NCBI GenBank assembly: GCA_003952965.2
Contig: CM025852.1
Span: 13,778,533-13,842,532, forward strand
DNA: 64,000 nucleotides
Direction: 5' to 3'
DNA from: Morella rubra
Taxonomy: Eukaryota; Streptophyta; Magnoliopsida; Fagales; Myricaceae
The notes under the pieces were generated by a model that was given only the letters and a program-made list of their open reading frames with translations, was not told the origin of the DNA and did no database searches. Every line of letters begins with the position of its first letter. Position 1 is the stretch's first letter. The position numbers and the translations under genes were made by a program. Of this stretch, positions 1 to 8,651 are shown piece after piece.

Positions 1-172
1 GAGTTGGTGAAAAAGTGAAGATAGTTTATGGAGCGTGGTGTAAAAGTGAAGAGAGAGAATATTTGAATGAATATTATAATGAAAAAGAATAATTTGATGG
101 GGAGAGAGATATTATTTTGTTATTTTTTAATTACGGCCAAAATTTTGAGTGCCAAAATTTTAAATAAACCCA
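1..172. mobile_element. MITE-like remnant, cut by window edge
   Basis: This A/T-rich stretch repeats phrases such as gagttggtgaaaaagtgaag and ends in gccaaaattttaaata. The same phrases occur in the better preserved element at 3324-3663, so I read it as the end of a family member whose other end lies outside the window. It abuts the 3' part of the copia fragment. No coding potential. Family assignment rests on that similarity only. Confidence 0.5.
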
Positions 173-204
173 TTTGATGTGTGAATAATAATCTACTATA
201 GTTA

Positions 205-1110
205 AAAAATAATGTGCACTAGAAGAGAAGGTGTGGAATAACCACCCCAAATGTCACAAAAGATGTCATTAAAACAAACCTTGCTTTTATTCAAATTCAT
301 TGAAAAAGGTAACCAAGTATGTTTAGCATGAGTACAAATATCATAAGGAAAACTAGCAAGAGAAACATTAATAGCACGATGAATGCATTTCACAGAAGGA
401 TGACTGAGACGAGCGTGCCATAAATGAGGAGGTGGAACACGATGGGAATGGAGAGTGGTGACTGAGGAAATTGGTAGTAGTAGAGTCCATCGTAAACCTT
501 GCCCGTTCCAATCATCTTCTTCATGGCAAGGTCCTGAAAAACATAAAATTTTGAGAAAAAAATAGCAACTCAATTGAGATCATGAGTAAGTTTACTAATG
601 AATAATAAATTGAATTTAAATTGAGGGACAAAAAGAACATTTTTAAGCGTGAAATGAGGGGGTAAATTGACAGTCTTTGATTGTGTAATATAAACAATTT
701 CACCAGTAGGTAATTTTACATGACAAGGTTGAGGAAGAGAAGCAATATTAGTGAGACTAGATAATTGAGAAACTATATGATCAAATGCTCCAGAATCAAT
801 GACCCATTCAACATTAGAAAATAAGGAAACATAATTGCAAGATACAATATTACCAGCAAAGTTGACCAAAGGAGCGACTGGATTGTTTAGAGTGGTAGTT
901 TTGGAATTTAAGAATTCCATAAGTTGGTGAAGTAGGTCACTTGTGAGACCTAATTTTGGGGTGGAGACTTGATGCACTAAAGAAGAGGAGCCCAGGTGGT
1001 TGTCGGCAGGTCCAGCGGGAGCACGAGAGGTGTTCTAACGACCGAGAGAAAATTTGTGAGGACGATAGCACGGCTCTTGCCAGTGTCCATGACGGTGGCA
1101 ATAGGTGCAC
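205..1110 (-). pseudogene. Ty1/copia gag-pol fragment (zinc knuckle, protease, GAG-pre-integrase)
   Basis: Read on the minus strand, this is the middle of a Ty1/copia polyprotein. About 1110-1065 encodes a CX2CX4HX4C zinc knuckle (CTYCHRHGHWQEPC), the nucleic-acid-binding end of gag. About 977-570 is an open stretch carrying the aspartic protease signature VIDSGAFDHI, close to the family's usual IDSGATDH. About 573-205, in another frame, holds the GAG-pre-integrase motif LWHARLSHPS and the start of integrase (CDIWGGYSTPSL). Reverse transcriptase and RNase H are absent, the parts lie in different frames, and the element stops at the MITE remnant on its left. It is therefore a dead fragment. 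Domain order and motifs make the assignment firm; the clade within copia cannot be told. Confidence 0.88.
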
Positions 1111-1114
1111 TTTT

Positions 1115-1139
1115 GGGGGGGGGGGGGGGGGGGGGGGGG
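1115..1139. repeat. Homopolymer of 25 G
   Basis: An uninterrupted run of 25 guanines directly upstream (in minus-strand sense) of the copia zinc knuckle. Such long G runs are rare in plant nuclear DNA, can form G-quadruplexes, and are error-prone in assembly, so the exact length should not be trusted. Confidence 0.95.
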
Positions 1140-1144
1140 AACAA

Positions 1145-1341
1145 AGGGGTATTAAACAAAACTAGGGGATCTCAAACAACAAACCAAACCCGGTGTCTGG
1201 TACCCGGGAACTGGGAATGGCATAGGGTTTTGTTAAATACCTCAAACCGGAACCGGCACCAGCACCGGTGAAGCCAGGTACCGGCAACTCGGTGCCAGTG
1301 CTGGTGCCACCGAAATTTTCCGGTGGCACTGAACAGCCCTA
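1145..1341. mobile_element. GC-rich foldback, hAT-like MITE candidate
   Basis: The segment contains inverted copies of a GGCACCAGCACCGG-type sequence (near 1254-1267 and again inverted near 1295-1310) and further ccgg/ggtacc palindromes. It ends in gaacagcccta at 1341, which read in reverse (TAGGGCTGTTC) resembles termini of plant hAT MITEs. No 8-bp target duplication was found, so the class is tentative. It cuts into the left arm of the inverted-repeat unit that follows. Confidence 0.4.
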
Positions 1342-2562
1342 CTCGACGCAACACTATTAGACTCATTTAAAGGAAAATTTGTACCGCCCAATCGCAACGT
1401 GACACGTGTCATTAAAATCTAAAATAAATAAAGTATAATTTAATACTAAAATTAAAATTTTAAATCTTAAAATCATTAAAAAAAAAAAAAAAGATTCCTT
1501 CCCCTCGACCGTGCGATGGATACTGGGTACTTGTGAAATCCCTTTTGCAGTGTCGGTGTGTCTCAAAATCCTGAAGAAACCAACATGACTGCCCGTCTCT
1601 TGCTTGTTTCTGAAGAGCCTATAATCCTGCTTCTTTCATGCATATACCATAGTGGGGTTGCAGGAGACAACGACCTTGTATGCGCTGAGATACGAAGGTA
1701 AAGCCTTCTTGAGAGCCAGCAAAGACCCAATTGCAAAGTTTGCCAGTTCATTCGGATATTACCCTAACTCCGTTTCTTATGGCTTGCTTTGCTTTAGTAA
1801 TCTTTATCGTGTGGCCAAGCCTTTTTGTTCAATCCTGCTAGAAGAGAAGTTTTATTTCTCCCACAGCAAAGGTCCTGCTTACACCTCAAGATCATGAACT
1901 GCATATCAAGTTTTATGGTGTGAGATTTGACAATGAAACGAATACATACAAAGTTGTTTGTCTTTACTTTTGGCCACCTTACGATGATGGAAACAAATTA
2001 TTCAGCTTCGCGGCTTAAGTTTACACTTTGGCAACGGAATCGTGGCAAGACATCTCCTCTGTCCCTCCGTATCTTATGTCAAAATGGCCGGTGTTTGCAC
2101 ATAGAGATGTGCACTAGATGGTCGATTGCTTTTACTTGGACGAAAGTGTAGAGGTCCCCCAACCACCCAAGAGCAGTGCCTGGGGTGGAGGAGCCCTCCC
2201 TCTGGCCACCAAGTTCTAGGCGGCCAGGGGTGGAGGGGGGAGGAATCCCTCTTCCACTTCTACAGTGAATAGGTCAGGGTCCCCAAACATTTTTTTTAAT
2301 TTTAACTATTAATTATATTAATTTTTTTTATTTTAGATTTAATTTTTATTTTTTAAAAATGTTTATCTTTTTATTTATTTTAATTACATGTGTCAAATTG
2401 TGATTGGGCGGGATTAATTTTCTATTAAATGAGTCTAACGGCGTTAGGTCGAGTGAGGTTTTCAACCAAAATGACAAACCCAATGAGCGTTTTTATTTTT
2501 ATTAAAACCCAGTGAGTTTTTTTAAAAAGGCACTAAAACCTAGTGAGTGATTTGTAATTTTC
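1342..2562. mobile_element. Mutator-like (Pack-MULE type) inverted-repeat unit
   Basis: The region 1342-1495 and the region 2285-2456 are inverted copies of each other over about 160 bp. Shared words on opposite strands include gattgggcgg, aaatgagtctaa and cacgtgtca/catgtgtca, with matching A/T-rich inner parts. Between the arms lies a decayed host gene fragment (F-box-associated domain, 1650-2155) and a GC-rich stretch (2160-2280). The right arm continues to about 2562 (gtgatttgtaattttccc), while the left arm is truncated at the hAT-like foldback. Long inverted ends around a host gene fragment are the hallmark of Pack-MULEs. No transposase and no 9-bp target duplication are visible. Confidence 0.6.
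1650..2155 (+). pseudogene. F-box-associated (FBA) domain pseudogene fragment
   Basis: Reading frames on the plus strand, joined by at least two frameshifts (near 1826 and 1885), give the sequence style of the F-box-associated interaction domain found C-terminal to plant F-boxes. Visible pieces are SVSYGLLCFSN followed by KPF, then FNPARREVLFLPQ, then FDNETNTYKVVCLYFW, then LATESWQDISSVP and VDCFYLDES. In intact proteins these form the substrate-binding region of SCF ubiquitin ligases. The F-box itself is missing, there are in-frame stops (near 2018 and 2113) and frameshifts, so it is non-functional. It sits between the inverted arms of the Mutator-like unit, which suggests capture. Family assignment is good; the parent gene is unknown. 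Confidence 0.78.
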
Positions 2563-3323
2563 CCTTTGTTTTAGCATGATTATTAAGCATGATCACATGT
2601 TTAGGATAGGAAAATGTCATCATGCTTGTTAAGTTAGCATCTTGATCATCTAAAATTCTCATCATCTTGTTAGAGAGGAGACTAGGTTGTTAGGATGGTA
2701 AAATTAGAGGAGGTATTAGTGGGTTGGTTAGTAGGTTGCAAAAATAAGGATATTTTTATCTAAATGTTGGTCATGAGTGCATGGGATTGAAATGATGTGA
2801 TTTTTGTGGCTTTGGTGATTGCTGGGTATTCTTAGGGATGTTAGAAAGCCTAAGAAAAATCAATGGGTGGAAGTTTAGATGGAAAATTGGAGAGATTAGT
2901 GAATTAGGTCAAAATAGGGCTGTTTGATAATCTGTGAGGATATCACACGAAAGCTATGATCGCATGGGTCAAACGTGATCATGTTGACCCCAAATTTGGA
3001 GGGTTATCTTAGGATGTACAAGTCCAGGAACTTATGGTTAAAATTTCAAGTCATTTGGATTTAAGGTGAGTATGTTATTAGCATTCCAAGATAGACGTAA
3101 AATTGGAAAGTTTCACTAAACCGGGTCATTTCATGCATCCAAGAGTTGGGCTTTAGTTTTTGCAAATGGGCTGACTTAGATGGGCCCTAACCTCTGAAAC
3201 TTATTAAAGGATGGCCTTGCATGATAGGCCCAAGCATGAGTCCTTATTGGACTTGAATAAGTCAAATAGGCCTTTTTCTTATTAAGGTCCATAAGTTGTT
3301 GGACTTGCCTTGTTAAAACTTTA
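2563..3323. other. Non-coding stretch, LTR-like, no gene seen
   Basis: No open frame of note. Phrases such as tttagcatgattattaagcatgatcacatg-like starts and the style of the sequence resemble the LTR-like DNA further right, but I found no defined ends. Confidence 0.3.
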
Positions 3324-3663
3324 ATATGGCGTTTGGAAACAAAATTTTGTCAAAATTTTTGGGTAGTTAAAATTTTGGGTATGGAAGTTGGTAAAAAAGT
3401 GAGGAGAGAGAGTAAAAAAGTTGGTAAAAAAGTGAGAAGAGAGAAATTTTTGTAATGATGATAAAATTTTACATGGTGTTTGTTTATAAAATTTTGAGGT
3501 GTTGGAATTGGTGAAAAAAGTAAAGAGAAAGATGATTTAAATGAATTTTTTATATTTATTTGTGTTGGAGTTGGTGAAAAAGTGAGAAAGAAATAATTTC
3601 GTGTAGTTATTTTATTATGGCTAAAATTTTAGAGTGTCCAAAATTTTAAAAACAAATGCCACG
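3324..3663. mobile_element. Harbinger-type MITE, about 340 bp
   Basis: The ends are imperfect inverted repeats: TGGCGTTTGGAAAC near 3327 and, read inverted from the right end, TGGCATTTGTTTTT. Both are followed inward by aaaattttg. A TTA occurs immediately outside each end (3321-3323 and 3664-3666), matching the 3-bp target duplication of PIF/Harbinger elements. The interior repeats ggagttggtgaaaaagtgag-like units and has no coding potential. The same phrases occur at 1-172. Confidence 0.6.
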
Positions 3664-4104
3664 TTAGTTTGTCAAACGCAATGGTACGTCTTTTGCAACC
3701 ATTAGCTTGCTGAATTAAGAAACTTTAAGTTGTTAAGCTTGTCTCATTTAGGTTTGGTGCACTGAAGCTTGAAATTAAAAAGTTCTCTTGCACTTTTGAG
3801 TACATGATTAGTAAATATGATGTGATTAACGAATAAAATTAGTGAATAATCAAGTATGTGATTAGTAAGTCATATCAAACATGTATATATATGAATGAAT
3901 ACACATGCATTGGATGAATATGCATCATTGCATGGATACGAAAATAAAAGGAAAAATGAATGATATGGGTGACGATACAGATCATCGAGGTGTGCAACCA
4001 CCACTACAGGGTAGTGGGTGACCTCCTAAGCAAAAGGCAATAGGAGAGCCTTTGCTTGATGTCCTGATGCGATGGACAACACAAGACTATCCCGGTAGAA
4101 GGGG

Positions 4105-5111
4105 AGTGGGACGCACAACCCTGTCACTTGGGGGTGAAACAGTGGACACCAAAAAGGATGAAAGGAAAGGAATCATGGTTCATGCATCTCCTGCATTTGC
4201 ATCTTGTACATGGTGATGACATTTGCTTTCAAATTTTTGAATAACACTTTTGAATTAGTAACTAGCTTCTAAAAAATGGTAAGTACAATATTCCTTTATT
4301 ACTTAAAAACATGCTTACAATGATCACATGCCCCTATCCCCCCTTAAGTCCTTAAGACGCACTCCACCTTGTTGTTTATTTTTGCATACCTGATAAAGCA
4401 GAAAATGGTACTTTTTGAATCCTACCTTTCCCACGAGCTCCCCACCCACTTTCTAGTTATCCACAATTGCGTTTGGGTGTCGAAAAATCTAGAGGTGATC
4501 GTGGAGCATCTGCCATACCTGGTTCCCAATGACCCGCCCCCAAGTGCTGCTACAGTCCCCTTGTATATTGCAGACTTTGTTGGACTCATCACCGTAGGCC
4601 TTCACCTGATTGACCTCACTCTAACTGATGATGAAGACTAGTTTCCCTTTCTAATGTTTATTTAAGCTTTTATTTTGGTATGTATATATTTATGTTTTCT
4701 GAACAATGTAGGGTTAGGATTTAGATAGGCTCAAGTGAACTACTAAGTTCACAAATTTTGGTAAATAGTAGCCAAGTTTTTTAAGGATCTGAGGATCCTC
4801 CCACATCCCTAACCCCGCTAATTGAATAGGTTGATTTAATGTATTTCTTTATCAAAATCTCTTGTCTTTAATATATTTGATGTTTGCTTAATGTTTTCAG
4901 CTTATAATTTTTACTTTGAATACTTTAATGTTTCTTAAAGATTTTTATAAATTTTCCGCTGCTTGTATATAAACTTTCCGTTGTGTTTTGAATAACTCTT
5001 TAATTAGGAACTTACAAGGAATTCTACAGTCTTAAAAACTTAAGATAGATCGTGCCATAATCTCGCAATGTATAACACCTCTATTATTATAAAGAGAGCT
5101 TAAAGACTAAT
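4105..5111 (+). repeat. Direct repeat copy 1 of LTR-like sequence
   Basis: This block recurs almost in full at 5441-6419, about 1.34 kb downstream. Shared landmarks are gtgggacgc...cacaaccctgtcac at the start, the short ORF in the middle, ttttccgctgcttg, and the end word gagcttaaagacta. The block resembles the 3' half of a Ty3-type long terminal repeat: it has a ttactgagtc-like word (seen in the second copy), a short ORF ending in DDED and a downstream ttttccgctg box, all of which recur in reverse orientation in the element at 16774-19032. It may be a solo or recombined LTR. Confidence 0.75.
4405..4641 (+). CDS. Short ORF (78 aa) within LTR-like repeat, unknown
   Basis: An ATG-initiated frame of 78 codons beginning MVLFESYLSHEL and ending LTLTDDED before a TAG. 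I do not recognise it as a host protein. A similarly sized ORF, MFEVYLGEF...DDTDDED, lies in the independent LTR-like element at 16774-19032 at a comparable place, before a ttttccgctg box. The second copy of the repeat (5441-6419) carries the same frame broken by small deletions. It could be a short protein encoded in the LTR or a by-product of conserved LTR sequence. No known domain, signal peptide or membrane segment is evident. Confidence 0.35.
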   Translation: MVLFESYLSHELPTHFLVIHNCVWVSKNLEVIVEHLPYLVPNDPPPSAATVPLYIADFVGLITVGLHLIDLTLTDDED

Positions 5112-5440
5112 CATTGGCAATGGGAATTAACATAAAATTTAGTGACAAAATTAATGTGATATTATTATATATCAAACTTATGTATTATATGTCATCATTT
5201 ATATTGGAAAGTTGAGCATATTTTTAGATGTGACTTATTAACAGATACTGAATATTCAAATTTGAAAGTAATTTAATAATCATTTTACCCATCGAAGTTT
5301 GTCAAACCAATTATAACCACTAATTAAGATCTACTGAAGCTCTCTTGTAACATCGAATGTGAGATGCATGTATACACATGGATGTAATGCATGCGCAACA
5401 TCAAGAACCACCACTATCCTCGTAAATATGAAGGGTCCTG

Positions 5441-6419
5441 AGTGGGACGCGCACAACCCTGTCACTTGGGGTGAAACAATGGACACCAAAAAGGATGAAA
5501 GGAAAGGAATCATGGTTCATGCATCTCCTGCATTTGCATCTTGTACATGGTGATGACATTTGCTTTCAAATTTTTGAATAACACTTTTGAATTAGTAACT
5601 AGCTTCTAAAAAATGGTAAGTACAATATTCCTTTATTACTTAAAAACATGCTTACAATATCACATGCCCCTATCCCCCCTTACTGAGTCCTTAAGACGCA
5701 CTCCACCTTGTTGTTTATTTTTGCATACCTGATAAAGCAGAAAATGGTACTTTTTGAATCCTACCTTTCCCACGAGCTCCCCACCCACTTTCTAGTTATC
5801 CTTGCGTTTGGGTAAAAATTAGAGGTGACCGTGGAGCATCTGCCATACCTGGTTCCCAATGACCCGCCCCCAAGTGCTGCTACAGTCCCCTTGTATATTG
5901 CAGACTTTGTTGGACTATCACCGTAGGCCTTCACCTGATTGACCTCACTCTAACTGATGATGAAGACTAGTTTCCCTTTCTAATGTTTATTTAAGCTTTT
6001 ATTTTGGTATGTATATATTTATGTTTTCTGACAATATAGGGTTAGAGAATTAGATAGGTTTAAGTGAATTAGTTCACAAATTTTGCCCAATTTTGTAAGG
6101 ATCCTAGGATCCTCCCATATCCCTAACCCCACTAATCGAATAGTTGATCTAATGTATTTCTTTATCAAAATCTCTTGTCTTTAATATATTTGATGTTTGC
6201 TTAATGTTTTCAGCTTATAATTTTTACTTTGAATACAATGTTTCTTAAAGATTTTTATAAATTTTCCGCTGCTTGTATATAAACTTTCCGTTGTGTTTTG
6301 AATAACTCTTTAATTAGGAACTTACAAGGAATTCTACAGTCTTAAAAACTTAAGATAGATCGTGCCATAATCCGCAATGTATAACCCTCTATTATTATAA
6401 AGAGAGCTTAAAGACTAAT
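5441..6419 (+). repeat. Direct repeat copy 2 of LTR-like sequence
   Basis: Near-copy of 4105-5111 with many small deletions (for example the loss of several bases in the short ORF around 5810 and 5925), which destroy the reading frame. The 330 bp between the copies (5112-5440) contain no recognisable feature. Both the first copy and this one end in gagagcttaaagacta. Confidence 0.75.
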
Positions 6420-6700
6420 ATAGGCATGGGACATGACATGATGTGATGCAATGTGAATTGTTTTCATTTGAGACTTGTAATGTTCATTTATATAATTGAG
6501 ATATTTATAATGTAATTCAGAATTGAGAAATGTTCTTTGAATTTTAGATTGTATCTTTTAATTTTCTGGTTTATTATGTAAATTATAATGATTAGATATA
6601 TAAGAGATATTTGTATTTGTGAATAATGAATGAACCATCTGAAAATTATGTGAACAATGACCCACTCTCGAAATAGGCCGAATAAACATCCTTATTATTA
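6420..6700. other. A/T-rich stretch, no feature seen
   Basis: No reading frame, repeat or RNA feature could be supported here. Confidence 0.4.
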
Positions 6701-6954
6701 TGGGTGTAAACAGTGGACAATGTCCGCATAATAAAAACTAACGAAATAGACCAAATAACATCCTTATTTTCGGTAAATAAGGCCTAAATGGGCTAAAAAA
6801 ATATGGCCAAAAATATTACTGGAATTTCGACATCTGATTCTGCTAAGTTTGACAATAGCCAGTAGTGGAAGCATAATTCATTTTGGGCATCCACTAATTA
6901 GCGGACCGGATGTCGAAATGTCAAATTCCAACATGTTTGATTTACACCTGTAGT
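6701..6954. mobile_element. Foldback element, hAT-like MITE candidate
   Basis: The left end reads gggtgtaaacagtggacaat and the right end, inverted, reads AGGTGTAAATCAAAC, giving a short shared GGGTGTAAA-type terminus. Inside, ggaatttcgacatc (about 6831) is matched by an inverted gatgtcgaaat...aaattcc (about 6909-6932), so the unit can fold on itself. GGGTGTAAA-type ends are common in plant hAT MITEs. No clear 8-bp target duplication was found. Confidence 0.45.
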
Positions 6955-7240
6955 TGGAAACTAATGAAGGAATTGATGACGCTAGAAAAATCCGGCCCAC
7001 CACACAACCCATGAATGATTAACTGGCTAAAGTCCACTGCGCAAGCAATGTAAAGTTGTATCAGGGCCTAATACCTAGAACAAAATCAATTGTGATGAGG
7101 GAGCCTTCCCTTTGGGGTCAACCTCCGACATTCAAGTTAGTCTCCTGATGAAGTTAGTCTCCTAAAAAACTCTTTCCTAGTATGTATAGTTATCTCTGTT
7201 CTTTTAGGCTTACCTTGCCTTTGGCATGGTGCTAGTCTAT

Positions 7241-7423
7241 GGGGGTGTTTGTTTCCCCAATATTTTGGGGCATCAAAAATTTTCAACAAAACAAATACAC
7301 TCCAAAATTTTTAACTTTTACACATACACACTTCGCTTTTCACAAACCTTAATAAATCTCAATAAAGTAAAGATTTCCAAAATTTCGGGAATATTCCCCA
7401 AAATTTTGGCAAACAAACACCCC
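7241..7423. mobile_element. MITE, about 183 bp, with GGGGTGTTTGTTT ends
   Basis: The left end GGGGGTGTTTGTTTCCCCAA and the inverted right end GGGGTGTTTGTTTGCCAAAA are near-perfect terminal inverted repeats of about 28 bp including the inner aatattttgggg-type word. A TAT flanks each side (7238-7240 and 7424-7426). GGGGTGTTTGTTT is typical of Tourist/Harbinger-type MITEs. The interior is non-coding and shares aaaatttt-rich motifs with the elements at 1-172 and 3324-3663. Confidence 0.8.
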
Positions 7424-8339
7424 TATATCCACTAAGGAGGGGTAAATGAGACTTTTCCTTGTTTGAAGGGACAATCCTTTTCTTCTCATGTCAAAACCCG
7501 TCTAATTCTCAAAATTGGGGCCGACTGGCCTTTAGTTCATTTACCTAAGAAGTTTAATCTATACGAGGTTGGTTGAGTGACATTTTTCCTCTCGAGGCCT
7601 TATTAATAATCCCTAGTGAGTTCTTATATTGGGCTCGGATTGGACCGGCACCTTATGGACCGATTGTTTCTCCTTCATAATAAATCTGTCGTAACTGTAA
7701 TACAACCAAAGTTATTGTTTTCTGCTATCTTTATTCAATCGTTTTTATATTCTCTCTAATAAATTTAGGTAGGCGCCTTCAAATTGTGGTTATTTTTATT
7801 ATTAGCTAATTAAAATAAGCAAAAAAATTGGATAATCGCTATTGATTATATTTGGGAATTAAATAACCGGACATGTCCTATATCAATGTATCATACCCGG
7901 CTAACCCTCAAATCTCACAAAATGGGGGTAACGTGAGATACTTATGTTATAAGGACCATACATTGAGACACGCCAACTAAAGACAAGGACACGAGCTGCT
8001 CGCCATGCACAGTCGCCCTTGTTTTCTTCTAAACCTTTTTCTTTGAAATATGTTTTCTTTTTTTTGTGGTCCAAGAGGCACGTACTGTCACCGAAAAACA
8101 AGAGAGAAGTCTTCGAGAATCGGGAGAAAGTTTGAAAGGTGATAAAACAAAACAGGAAAAAGAAAGAAAAACAAGAAAAAAAAGTTTGAACTTTTCGAAA
8201 GAGACAAAGAACAAGAGTTAAAAAGGGCATACAGGTTGGATTTCCTCTATCTCTCTTCTCTAGTCCCAAGTCCTGTCTCTCCCGCTTCGTAGCTCCACTA
8301 CCCCCTGCCCGCTTTAATTAAACCAAATCTTTAATTCAC
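7424..8339. promoter_or_regulatory. Intergenic DNA and presumed promoter of the ICR1-like gene
   Basis: No gene is visible. The stretch ends in a long pyrimidine-rich tract (ctctctctcctctcatctctctcttcc, about 8345-8375) typical of plant core promoters and 5' leaders, just before the inferred first exon. No convincing TATA box was identified, so the start of transcription is only approximate. Confidence 0.35.
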
Positions 8340-8651
8340 CGTCTTCTCTCTCTCTCCTCTCATCTCTCTCTTCCAAGTTTTTAATTTGCTTAATAGCTTT
8401 GCTGATCGAGTTCTTGTTGCCCGGTCCTTTGTCTTTCCAAGAAAGCTGTCAAGCTTTGTCATTTGTCTACACCACCCGCACCCACTTCCTCGCCAAAATC
8501 ATTTCTGATCAATTCTGTCTCTAGTTGCCAAGTTTGCTTCCAGTCTCATAAATTTGCAATCTGGGTTTCTCATGGATTTCTCCCAGCTGCTACTCGGATC
8601 CCGCTAGAGAATTAGCTAACTGATAGCATTGTCTTGTATAAAGATATTCAG
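8340..8651 (+). other. Inferred non-coding 5' UTR exon 1 of the ICR1-like gene
   Basis: A CT-rich leader followed by attcag/gtgaga, a good splice donor at 8651/8652. The next plausible acceptor is ctgcag at 11656-11661, which would leave a UTR intron of about 3.0 kb (8652-11661). The intron holds no gene that I can support. It contains a (CA)n tract near 8907-8922. Leader introns are common in this gene family. The left boundary is a guess. Confidence 0.5.
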
